Positions 1 through 9,630 of a DNA stretch of 64,000 nt are shown here, piece after piece. Numbering within the stretch: position 1 is the first letter of the stretch; each line of letters starts with the position of its first letter. Below the pieces are notes generated by a model. The model did no database searches, was not told the DNA's origin, and was given only the letters and a program-made list of their open reading frames with translations. The stretch is from Prorocentrum cordatum (Eukaryota > Sar > Dinophyceae > Prorocentrales > Prorocentraceae). The stretch is from contig CAUYUJ010016294.1 in NCBI GenBank assembly GCA_963575745.1, forward strand, positions 492,157 to 556,156, written 5' to 3'. The position numbers were made by a program, and so were the translations under genes.

Positions 1-444
1 AGAAAAAGCTTCCAAGAAGGCGCGGGGGTTTCTGAGGAGTCCCGCCGCCTTCTGAGAAGGCATTCACCTTTTCATTTCCCCGCCTCGCTCGCCGCCAAAA
101 CAGGAGTCGGAATTCCGAAGTGTCCGGCTGGAATCTTCGGAGACGACACTTTGAAAGGCAGTTGCCCTCCATTCTTGGAGCGGCTACGAACTTCTGAGAC
201 GAACATGCGCGGAGTTTCGGCGAGAGCAACGCCGGCTTCCATACGTGGAACAGCTGCAAAGTTTTAAGACGAGTGCGCTCGGCCTCGAGGCTAATGCCAC
301 ATGTTCAAACCGACCTTCCCTCCATCCGCGAAATTGCTTCACATATAAAGCGTCGGGACCATACATCAAGTCTCAAGCGAAACACCCTGCCCACCCTAAC
401 GACGCGTCTCTGGTCCGACAGGGAGGAGCTTAGAAGTACAACGG
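1..444. other. Unassigned leading region
   Basis: No convincing gene. Short open frames exist on both strands, but none shows a recognisable domain or a coding bias different from its shadows. The stretch is moderately GC-rich and precedes a polypurine tract. Confidence 0.5.
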
Positions 445-637
445 ATGAAAGAGGAAGAGGAGAATAAGGAGGAGGAGGAGGAGGAGGAGGATAATAAGGA
501 GGAAGAGGAGAATAAGGAGGAGGAGGAGGAGGAGGAGGAGGAGGAGGAGGGAGAAGGCGGAGGAAGGGAGGAGGACGACGAGGAGGAGGACAAGAGGGAG
601 GAGGATCAGGAGGAGGACGAGGAGGACGAGTCGGAGG
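445..637. repeat. Polypurine (GGA/GAA)n tract
   Basis: Nearly every base of the plus strand is a purine, in GGA and GAA triplets with occasional GAC and AAT. The long Glu-rich (plus) and Ser-rich (minus) open frames here are products of composition and not genes. Confidence 0.9.
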
Positions 638-1115
638 TGGGGCGGTCTTCTCGCTTATGTTTTTGCCCGCGCTCCACGGGTCTCCGATGCCGAGAGTTCC
701 GCCCGGCGCTGCTTAGGATATTGGGATTTCTGTGGTGTGCAGCACACCTTAGGCGATGCTTAAGAAAACTTGAGTTTTCGGCCAGAGTCTCGATGATTCT
801 TAATGCTGCAGTGCAAGTCTCAAGCTTTTGATAGAAATGTTTGGTTTTTTAATTCAAGTTCTGAGACTCTGAATTTCTTAACCCATGATTTCTTCAGCAT
901 TTCGCATGGTGTAGGCACACAAAGTATGAGACTTTCGTGCGAGCTGCTGTCCCACGACAGTATCGTACACCCTTTTGAACACGCGGATCCCTGGGGCATC
1001 CTGGGAAGCTCGGGGTCGACGAAGGATCTGTCCCCAGGTTCTTACAGCAAGACGTCTTATCCGGGGGTCGAGCTCCTGCCACCCAGGCAGGGTTGTAGGA
1101 GGCCATTATAGGGGA

Positions 1116-1400
1116 CTTGGAGGAGAAGGAGGAGGATGAAGAAGAGGAGGAGGAGGAGGAGGAGCAGGAGGAGGAGGAGCAGGAGGAGGGCGGGGATCAC
1201 GAGAAGCATCTGGAGCAGGATTGTTGAGGGCAGCAGCAGCACGAGGAGCACCTGGGAGGACGAAGGCGCCCACGAAGCCGGAAGAGGAGGAGGAAGAGGA
1301 CGAGGGGGAGGAGGAGGGGGGGGGCGGGGAAGGAAGAGGGCGGGAGGGGACAGGGGCAGAGGGAGGGAGGGTCGGGCCGGACGAAAGGGGAGGGTAGGGA
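1116..1400. repeat. Imperfect (GGA)n purine-rich tract
   Basis: GGA/GCA/GAC-rich imperfect microsatellite. It runs into the left end of the MITE-like element at 1371. Open frames across it are low-complexity on both strands. Confidence 0.8.
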
Positions 1401-1567
1401 AAGGGGCGGTTACGATATTTGCTGCATGTAGCTGGTTTCGGCCCCACCGAGGGGCCCATTCCTCGACACATGGCCGCCTCCGGCGCCGGGAGGCGCCGGG
1501 AAAATCAGCTACGTGAGCTGATTCTCAAAGCCCCCCCGTTGCTATCCCCCCCCCTTTCGCCCCCCGA
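1371..1567. mobile_element. MITE-like inverted-repeat element, copy 1
   Basis: About 200 bp closely matching 21733-21928, including the core around 'ttgctgcatg' and the block 'aaaatcagctacgtgagct'. The ends are G-rich on the left and C-rich on the right and are imperfect inverted repeats of each other. There is no coding capacity, so it would be non-autonomous. No clear target duplication is visible. The terminal inverted repeat is more decayed here than in copy 2. Confidence 0.6.
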
Positions 1568-1603
1568 GAGGGGAGAAGGATCATCCGCAGCAGGAGCAGC
1601 AGC

Positions 1604-1800
1604 AGGACGAGGGGGGGAGGAGGAGGAGGAGGAGGAGGAGGAGGAGGAGGAGGAGGAGCAGGAGTCCCTCTGCAGGATCAGCAGGAGGAGCGGCGGCAGG
1701 TGGCGCAAGTGCGCGCCGGTTGAGAGCGGCGGCTGGAGGAGGAGCACGAGGAGGCAGGATGAGCAGGAGAAGGAGGTGGAGGACGAGGGACGAGGGGGAT
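1604..1800. repeat. (GGA)n microsatellite cluster
   Basis: A GGA run at about 1614-1660, followed by GGA/GCA-rich purine sequence to about 1800. Overlapping open frames on both strands are compositional. Confidence 0.8.
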
Positions 1801-1859
1801 CGGGAGGGGTTGGAGGGCCCAGTCGACTTGCTTCTGGAACACCAGTGCCTCGGGGCTGA

Positions 1860-3015
1860 ACAAAATACCGCTCGCATGTTCTGGTCACAGACGTCTACGG
1901 ACACAGAGAACGTAACGTTGGGCTCCGCAAACGTTGGGGGCCCTTACGTCTATAGACGCATTCGGGGTAGATGCGTCTGTAGACAACGCGGCCGTTGCGC
2001 TCGTCGCAGTACACGGAAAAAGGGTAGATCCGTCTACGGTACGTTCTTGTTCTAGAGCACCACAGGGCACTTCAAGAGGTGAGGGGGATGGCATGGGGTG
2101 TCCCCCACCGCCTCGCGCTGCGAAACAATCAGGACGGAAGGTTGGCATGTTTTGCCTCCAGGGGCCCTTTCTGGGCCCCGCGGGGCCATCAGACATCGGC
2201 ACATATGGAAAGCGGCTCTCATTGAATGGGTCCAGTCTTCTTAGGGTCCAGATTATGAAACAAATCACAGCGTCGGAAAGTCGGGGTGTTCCAGTGAGGC
2301 TTACGCCGAAAATTCGGGGCCCCCCCCTCATCGCAAAGCTCCGCTGTCAACGGCTGTGCACACAGCATTCGCCGGCACGCGGTCAGGCAGCATGGCATCT
2401 TTGGGAGCCTCCGCCGCTGCTGCCGAGACACAAGCACGCTGCAGAGAGCGCTGGGGATGGGGACAAGGAGGACCCCATAACTCCGACGTCGCGCTTTTGT
2501 TCGCAACGTGGACGCCCGAGATCGGGACCCCTCCCCTTGGGAACGTTCGTCCCGAGTCATTCCTGGACGGTCCTTGGGGCCGGCGAGGGCTCCCAGAGAC
2601 AGAGCATTGCCAAAGGCTTCCGGCCGCGGTCCGGTGCACAGGGAGGGGATGTGGGGGGCTCATGGGAGCATCGGATGTCTTCGAGGCTCCTCCTCTAGAG
2701 TGCACTATAGTCGAAAGCGATGGTAAGGATGGGTACAGTCGGGGCCCTGAAGGAGGAACCCTTCTCGTTGGGGAGGGGCTCCGCGTTCCTTAAGTGCTTC
2801 GCAGCTTGCCTCAGGCTTTCCTTATGTTTTTCGACAGAAAATCGAAGATCAACTTATGGGAAAGAGGGGCCCCGTTCCTTATTTAGGGTTCCTCAGGTCA
2901 ACGCCCCGACGATATGCTTCCCAAGAGTATTCTTGCATCCTTGCCTCCCCAGTCTATCCTTGGCCACTTTCGACGGCCGGCCCCGCTTGGAAAAGCTTCA
3001 ACCCGCGCGTCCAAG
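1860..3015. other. Unassigned GC-rich spacer
   Basis: I see no supported gene. A 254-residue open frame on the plus strand (1934-2698) overlaps comparable frames on the minus strand and has no recognisable motif. Short repeats of the type 'cgtctatagacg' occur near 1950-2040. Confidence 0.4.
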
Positions 3016-3017
3016 GG

Positions 3018-3104
3018 GCCTCCTCCTCCTCCTCCTCCTCCTCCCTCCGTCTCCTCCTCCTCCTCCTCCTCCCCTCCTCCTCATCCTCCTCCTCCTTGCA
3101 TCCT
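3018..3104. repeat. (TCC)n microsatellite
   Basis: Pyrimidine-only TCC/CCT repeat on the plus strand, the complement of the GGA tracts seen elsewhere in the window. Confidence 0.9.
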
Positions 3105-4146
3105 CACCGCGCATCCTTACTATCTATCAGTTTAGCCTGCAGCGTGTGCTAGTGTCTGGTAGTCGATGAGGGAGCGTCGATTCGGCGTTCGGTTAGCTCC
3201 GACTCGCAAGAGCCAACAAGATGACACTGTATGCAATACTGTTGGCCCTTCGTGGGCTGCGGGCTATATTTGCATGCGGCACGTTCGCTTCTTCTTTCAG
3301 GCCAACGTTCACTGCAAGAGTTTGCCGCAGGTCGGTTCGTGTGGGGGTCCTGGTGTGCCCAGCGACGTGTCGATTCGCACAATGAGGAGCGGAGCTAACC
3401 CATTTATCTCGCTGAACAGAGAGCCAGCAAGATGACATGGGAGGCCCCCATTAGTTGCCACGGCGAGGGGGCGGGAGGGGGCGGAGCGGCCCCCAGAAGA
3501 GCATCGTGAAGCAGCTGAACGAGCTCGACGCGAAGCTGCCTGCCGGCGGGATCAAGGGGTGCCTCCCGGCCGCACGGGCAGTCTTCAGAGGGCCGCACGG
3601 GCAGTCTTCAGAGAGGCCAGAGGTCAGATAGAGAGTGTCTATTTCCCTCTGGGTCACAACGCGAGTTAGTTATGCCCCCCACCCTTTCCCATGATGCACA
3701 TAATAGCGTAACAATCCCCCCCAATTCGGCCCCCCCAGCATTGGCGCAGTGCGTCCGGCACCAGTCTGTCAAGGCGGGGGGCGGGGGGCGTTACGTTATG
3801 CCCCCCCCGGTTGCTGTCGCCTCGAGTGAGAGCATGTTTTCGCGGTGATGTGATGCGTTGCAGGATTTCCTGGATGTCCCAGATGCCCCAATCCTCCACA
3901 CGGGCTGCAGCGCCGATGGCCGCTAGGCTTTCCACCACTCTCGGGTATAGCCAGGACCCCGGTTAAGAGGAGCCGGTTAGTGATTCCACAATATGGACTG
4001 GAATCGCTAAACCAGGCCTGCCGCAGTTGGTGCTTTTCGGGTGACGGCAATCCCGGTGAGTGGAATGGGACGGGGGGGCGTCCCCGGTACAGATCACCAA
4101 GAACGGTTTTTGACGGGGGTCGTTCCCCGGTTTAGTAAATCGCCCC
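3105..4146. other. Unassigned spacer with a 24-bp duplication
   Basis: No gene supported. A short tandem duplication around 'cgcacgggcagtcttcagag' lies at about 3570-3616. C-rich and G-rich homopolymer runs are frequent. Confidence 0.4.
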
Positions 4147-4147
4147 T

Positions 4148-4240
4148 GAGGAGGAGGAGGAGGAGGAGGAGGAGGAGGAGGAGGAGGAGGAGGAGGAGGA
4201 GGAGGAGGAGGAGGAGGAGGAGGAGGAGGAGGAGGAGGAC
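4148..4240. repeat. (GGA)n microsatellite, about 31 units
   Basis: Uninterrupted GGA repeat on the plus strand. It generates poly-Arg, poly-Gly and poly-Glu frames on one strand and poly-Pro frames on the other. Confidence 0.95.
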
Positions 4241-4823
4241 TCAGGGCGTTCCCGGTCACTAAACCCAGTCCTGCCATCGCCCGACACTCCCGGGACGCAC
4301 CCTGAGCCAATCGCACCACGACGCCATCCTCGTCACCACTGCGCCGCCTGCCGGCCCAGGCGGCCGAGAAGCCCACGCGCGTCGGCGCGGGGGGGGGAGG
4401 TAATCGGCACGAGCGAAATGGGTACGGAAAGACTGGGTACAATTCGGGGGCGGAAAAGAGGGGGGTGATGACTAGGGGGGGTGGATATCATGGCGTGGGC
4501 CATGAGATCTCCCCAGATTTCATGGCGCCTCTTTTCATTTCATTACGTCCCTGGCCCCCCCGCTGGGCCGCGCACATGCCGCCGGTCATGATTTGCACCC
4601 CCCCCTCTTGGACACCCCCCTCTTGGCCGCTCCCGAACAATGTCCAACAGTAGTTCCTGTTCATTTCGAACAGGACTCGCTGTCCGCGCCGCCGCGGAAG
4701 TTGTCCATTTAAGACAAGAAGCCGCCTGCCCAACAGCGGCCGCTGCCGCTTTTGAACAACATTTGTCGTTGAGCATTGTACCCATGTTCTCCGTACCCAC
4801 TTCGGGCGTCCAAAGGTAAGGTT

Positions 4824-5062
4824 GCAGGAGGGGTATCGGTGGCTAGGGGAGGAAAGGGGTACTGTTGTGGAGGACGATCCATGGAGAGGAAGCATGTTGC
4901 CAAATAATTTCCAGGTGTCTCAAACATGTGGTAAACATGTCTTAGACATGTAGAAAACATGTTCAAAACATGTTTAGAACATTTTCCGACATTTCAGGCA
5001 CTTTGAATTCAATGATGGGACTGTTAGGGTGTCCATTGTCGTGGCATCCGCAAGCGGCTAAG
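4824..5062. repeat. ACATGTTT-rich dispersed repeat, copy 1
   Basis: Related copies lie at about 22062-22250 and, split by the retrotransposon, at 25487-25662 plus 42034-42060. The shared features are a 'gagaggaagcatgt' block, several 'aacatgt' motifs, 'ttttccgacattt' and a closing 'gtgtccattgtcgtggcatcc'. Copies of about 35 bp containing 'ggggtatcggtgg' flank it at about 4826 and 5070. This copy gives the uninterrupted sequence of the retrotransposon target site near 5030-5045. Confidence 0.75.
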
Positions 5063-5099
5063 GGTGCAACAGGGGTATCGGTGGCCGGGGGAGGAAAGG

Positions 5100-5820
5100 G
5101 ATGCCGATGCTGCTACCCTTCCTGCGTCTTGCTGTCGTGAGCCTCCTGGGAGGCCCTCGTCGCCACGGCCGGAGGTGCCTCGAGATTCTGGCCAGAGCGA
5201 GCCTCAGGAGACCAGGCCGGGGAGTAGCGGTATCGGTACCCTCTGGTTTGCCCGAGTGGGTGTTCAGGTCGATTGTTTCTGGCCGAACCTTATGTTCTTC
5301 ATATCGTACTCGAGGACCACATCCCTGAGATAATCGAGCGCCAAGAGAAGTAGCAAAACAGGGTCTGCCCGACACGCTAGCGAGGTGTCGAGCGACTATC
5401 GCCTCCCAGGGCCCGACACCTGAAGCCCCTCCAGTTTCGGTACGATCTGGGTGCTCGAAGTTGGTTCCGGTGGTCAAGGCTGAAGGTTGGAACATCATAG
5501 GCCGAACCTCGCTTCTAAGTGGGTTGCAGGCGCCCTGGGGCTCTGAGCGGCTAGTTTCAGGGTGGTTGGCGATGCGGGCTAAGTGGGTTCCGCCCACCTA
5601 GGGGAGTGATCACCCCCTTCTGAGCAGTATGTCAGAGCGTGAATTACCTACCCCGCTTTCGCTTCCAGGCAAAACCAAGTCATACCACGCATAGTATGGG
5701 CAGTTGTAGCCCACTTATAAGCTGGAGTAGGCCTGATGTACGGTGGGGGGCTATTCGTTGAGGGAGGCGCCCGGGAGGCCTCGGACCCTGGAGGATTCCT
5801 CCTCCGATGAGGGCTTCGGT
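5100..5820. other. Unassigned spacer
   Basis: No gene supported. A 179-residue minus-strand frame (5058-5597) and two plus-strand frames overlap, none with a recognisable domain. Confidence 0.4.
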
Positions 5821-5926
5821 GGCATCCCTAAATCTCTAATCCTTATAATTAATTTCTAATCCTTATAATTATTAAACCCTAAAGATTTCCTCCCCACGCG
5901 TCCCTATGGCATCCGAACTCCCTGAA

Positions 5927-6470
5927 TCGAGCCTCATATGGGGATCTTTACGGCCCGCTATGTAAACCACCCACAATCCGATGCAAAAGACAATATAAAC
6001 TGATCATGCGTGCTCCCAGGCGCACCCCTGGATCGAGCCTGGGGATCTTTACGACCCGCGATGTAAACCACCCACAATCCTATGCAACAAATATTATTTC
6101 CTGATCATGCGTGCTCCCAGGCGCACCCCTGGATCGAGCCTGCTATGGGGATCTTTACGACCCGCTGTGTAAACCACCCACAATCCTACGCAACAAATAT
6201 TATTTCCTGATCATGCGTCCTCCCAGGCGCACTCCTGCATCGAGCCTGATATGGGGATCTCTATGACCCGCTATGTACACCAGCCATATTTCTATGTAAA
6301 ACAAATTATTTCCTGATCATGCGTGCTCCCAGGCGCACTCCTGGATCGATGCTGATATGGGGATCTCTATGACCCGCTATGTAAACCTGCCATAATCCTA
6401 CGCAAACAAAATTAGTTCCTGATCATGCGTGATCCCAGGCTCCCAGGCGCACTCCTGGATCGAGCCACGC
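5927..6470. repeat. Tandem repeat, about 105-bp period, 5 copies
   Basis: Each unit contains 'tgatcatgcgtgctcccagg', 'gcgcacccctggatcgagcc', 'atggggatcttta' and 'gtaaaccacccacaat', diverging towards the right end. It adjoins the telomere-motif palindrome and looks like a satellite. No coding potential. Confidence 0.85.
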
Positions 6471-6523
6471 TTGCTATGCTATGCTATGCTATGCTACAGC
6501 CACGGTATAACATGCGAGGAGAG

Positions 6524-6784
6524 ATGATCTTTCTGTGGGGGTGGAGATGCGGGGGGGATTGATAGCCACCGCAGGTGAGTGCCTATGCAGGTAGGTATTC
6601 CTGGCCTTGCCCTGTTAGACCCTAAACCCAAAACCCTAAACGGTTTAGGGTTTAGTGCTTAGGGTTTAGGGTTTAGGGTTTAGGGTCGAACAGGGCAAGG
6701 CCAAGAATACCTACCCGCATAGGCACCCACCTGCGGCGGCTATCAATCCCCCCCCCGCATCTCCACCCCCACATAAAGATCATC
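6524..6784. repeat. Large palindrome centred on telomere-type repeats
   Basis: The left arm (about 6524-6616) and right arm (about 6688-6784) are close inverted copies: 'ggccttgccctgtt' on the left and 'aacagggcaaggcc' on the right. Between them are CCCTAAA units (from 6620) followed by TTTAGGG units (to about 6687). TTTAGGG is the telomere repeat reported for dinoflagellates. The order CCCTAAA then TTTAGGG is opposite to what a simple end-to-end telomere fusion would leave. Confidence 0.85.
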
Positions 6785-6811
6785 CCTCCATTCAAGTCGT
6801 ACAGGGGGAGG

Positions 6812-7190
6812 GTCGATTGCATATAGTCGTACAGCCCGAGAGGGGTTCCGTGCGTGCCCGCTCGCAGATGGTGAGGATATGATCGATTGCATATAGTCGT
6901 ACAGCCCGAGAGGGGTTCCGCGCGTGCCCGCTAGCAGATGGTGAGGGTATGCATGGGCCGATTGTATGTAGTCGTAAAGCCCGAGAGGGGTTCCACGCGT
7001 GCCCGCTCGCAGATGGTGAGGGTATGCATGGGTCGATTGCATATAGTCGTACAGCCCGAGAGGGGTTCCGTGCGTGCCCGCTCGCAGATGGTGGGGGTAT
7101 GCATGGGCCGATTGCATGTAGTCGTACAGCCCGAGAGGGGTTCCGCGCGTGCCCGCTCGCAGATGGTGAGGGTATGCATGGGGAAAGTGC
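6812..7190. repeat. Tandem repeat, about 71-75-bp period, 5 copies
   Basis: The unit contains 'gtcgtacagcccgagagggg' and 'gcccgctcgcagatggtgag'. Because 75 is a multiple of 3, every frame on both strands stays open and gives repetitive proteins (149 and 168 residues on the minus strand, 90 residues on the plus strand). I regard these as artefacts of the satellite. Confidence 0.9.
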
Positions 7191-7404
7191 ACGTCGGAGA
7201 CGATGGATGATCAGGATGTAGTGTTTTTTGGAATAGATCGTGAGGGTTTGCATGGCGGGTCGGGCAGGATATAGTGATTTTTCATAGGGAAAGTGCACAT
7301 CGGAGACGATGGATGATCAGGATATAGTGTTTTGTGCAGTAGATCGTGGGGGGTTTACATGGCGAAGCGCAGGGCGAGCCGCAGGGCGAGCCGCGAAAAG
7401 TCCG

Positions 7405-7590
7405 GAAATTAGGCTTTAGGGTTTAATAATAATAAGATTAGAGATTTAGTGTTTAACAGGGCAAGGCCAAGAATACTTACCCGCATAGGCACCCACCTGC
7501 GGCGGCTATCAATCCCCCCCGCATCTCCACCCCCACATAAAGATCATCTCTCCTCTCATGTTATACCGTGGTTATAGCATAGCATAACGT
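7405..7590. repeat. Dispersed copy of the palindrome right arm
   Basis: 'aacagggcaaggccaagaat' to 'agatcatctctcc' repeats the right arm of the 6.5-6.8 kb palindrome and continues into 'catgttataccgtgg', which is the inverse of the sequence left of that palindrome (about 6495-6525). It is preceded by 'tttagggtttaataataata'. A third copy lies at about 8380-8510. Confidence 0.75.
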
Positions 7591-7609
7591 ACCATAGCAA
7601 GCCTGGGAG

Positions 7610-8060
7610 ATGCACTTGACACGCGTGAACCCTAACAAGGGGGTCGGTTCGGGTCGGGCGGAGTCTAGGGTTCGCCCGACCTCAACGTGCTTTGCTATGC
7701 CACGCCTCTCGTATGCTATGACAGCATAACATAGATTAGCACAAAGGCGAGTTCCACAACATCTGGATAACCGCAGCCTCTAGCGCGGCTGTCGCAGAAC
7801 ACCAGTGCTGAAAAAACATTTGAATTTCCTAAGGAGTTGGCCATGATCGCGCGGCCGCCACGCGCTTTTACATTTTGTCATATTTTGTGCAATGGAATAG
7901 TACCATGCACACATCTTGCAAGAGCAGCATCTTCATATTATATGGTTTTTTTTACAATACATAACTCCGGTACGCTTACGGGGCGGCCGCGCGCGCGTGC
8001 CCTTTGTCGTATTTTTTGTATTGGAATATGAGCATGGACACATCTTGCAAGAGCAGGATG
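7610..8060. repeat. Segmental duplication, copy A
   Basis: About 450 bp from 'cacttgacacgcgtgaaccc' to 'acacatcttgcaagagcag' recur at 8859-9310 with few differences. Within each copy a roughly 110-bp sub-unit around 'gcaatggaata' and 'cttgcaagagcag' occurs twice. No gene is evident. Confidence 0.8.
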
Positions 8061-8507
8061 TTAAGATTATAGTATTTTTTACAACACAGAACTCCGGTAC
8101 ACTTCCCGGTTCGCGACCACGGTTGGGCAGAATGTATTGTTAAAAATGCGGTTTTCTGATAAACGCGATGCGCATGATCAGGATATAGTGTTTTTTTTTG
8201 ACAGGGATCAGCCCGGCCCGCGGATAGAGCCGGTCACGATCCATTGTAAAAAACATCGTTTTCAGAGCGCATGATCAGCGCATGTGCAGGACATCGTATT
8301 TTTTGCAAGGGATGGAGGCCGGGTTGCATAGCGGCCGGTTTTGAAGGATTTAGGGCTTAATAATTATAAAGATTAGAGATTTAGGGTTTAGGGTTTAACA
8401 AGGCAAGGCCAAGAATACCTACCTGCATTGGCACCCACCTGCGGTGGCTATCAATCCCCCCCGCATCTCCACCCCCACATAAAGATCACCTCTCCTCTCA
8501 TGTTATA

Positions 8508-8840
8508 CCCTAACGGGCGGGTCGGGCGGGCGGGGCCCTAACGGGCGGGTCGGGCGGGCGGGGCCCTAACGGGCGGGTCGGGCGGGCGGGGCCCTAACGG
8601 GCGGGTCGGGTCGGGCGGGCGGGCCCTAAGACCCTAACGGGCGGGTCGGGTCGGGTCGGGCGGGCCCTAGCGGGCGGGTCGGGTCGGGCGGGCGGGACAT
8701 TAAAGTATGGTGCGTGTGCACTTGACACGCGTGAACCCTGACGGGCGGGTCGGGTCGGGTCGGGTGGGCGGGCCCTGACGGGCGGGTCGGGTCGGGTCGG
8801 GCGGGCCCTAACGGGCGGGTCGGGTCGGGCGGGCGGGGCA
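8508..8840. repeat. GC-rich minisatellite (gggcgggtcgggcgggc)n
   Basis: Short irregular units of 'ccctaacgggcgggtcgggc' and 'gggtcgggtcgg', interrupted once by 'attaaagtatggtgc' and by the start of the segmental duplication motif. The minus-strand frames rich in RPDPTRP are compositional. Confidence 0.85.
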
Positions 8841-8858
8841 TTAAAGTATGGTGCATGT

Positions 8859-9310
8859 ACACTTGACACGCGTGAACCCTAATGAGCGGGTCGGTTCGGG
8901 TCGGGCGGACTCTAGGGTTCGCCCGACCTCAACGTGCTTTGCTATGCAGCGCCTCTCGTATGTTATGCCAGCATAACATAGATTAGCACAAAGGCGAGTT
9001 CCACAACATCTGGATAACCGCAGCCTCTAGCGTGGCTGTCGCATAGCACCAGTGCTGAAAAACATTTGAATTTCCAAAGGAGTTGGCCATGATCGCGCGG
9101 CCGCCGCGCGCTTGTGCACTTTGTCGTATTTTTTGCAATGGAATATTACCATGCGCACATCTTGCAAGAGCAGAATCTTCAGTTTATTTTTTTTACAATC
9201 TAAAACTCCGGTACGCATGCGGGGCCGCCGCGCGCGAGTGCACTTTGTCGTACTTTTTTGCAATGGAATATGACCATGGACACATCTTGCAAGAGCAGGT
9301 TGTTAAGGTT
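8859..9310. repeat. Segmental duplication, copy B
   Basis: Near copy of 7610-8060 at an offset of about 1.25 kb, again with two internal sub-units ('gcaatggaatattaccatg' and 'gcaatggaatatgaccatgg'). Confidence 0.8.
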
Positions 9311-9574
9311 ATGATATGTTTTACAATTTAAAATCCCGGGTTACATGCGGGGTCGCGAACCGGGGCCGGGCACTTAGTATTGTAAAAAAAATATGGTTTT
9401 CTGATCGCAGGATCAGGATATCATTTTTTTGCAAGGGATGAGCCGGGGTCGCGGCTGGGGCCGGGCAGAATGTACTGTAAAAGATAAGGTTTTCTGATCG
9501 CATGATCAGGAAATTGTATTTGTTGCAAGGGATGGAGGGCGGCTTGCATAGCGGCCGGTTTGGAAGGGATTAGG

Positions 9575-9630
9575 GTTTAATAATTATAAGGATTAAAGAT
9601 TTAGGGTTTAGGGTTTAGGGTTTAGGGTCC
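9575..9630 (+). repeat. Interstitial TTTAGGG repeat
   Basis: Four consecutive TTTAGGG units (about 9601-9628), preceded by 'taataattataaggatt'. The same AT-rich leader precedes TTTAGGG motifs at about 8370, and its inverse lies near 5840-5885. Confidence 0.8.

Noticed and set aside
6616-6690. Telomere fusion point
   Set aside because: A fusion should read TTTAGGG then CCCTAAA; here the order is the reverse and the flanks are inverted, so a palindromic repeat unit fits better.
6743-7298. Repetitive 149- and 168-residue minus-strand proteins
   Set aside because: Produced by a tandem repeat whose period is a multiple of 3; every frame gives an equally periodic product.
6475-9000. CRISPR array
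   Set aside because: Repeats are directly adjacent or irregular, with no unique spacers of constant length and no cas genes; the genome is eukaryotic.
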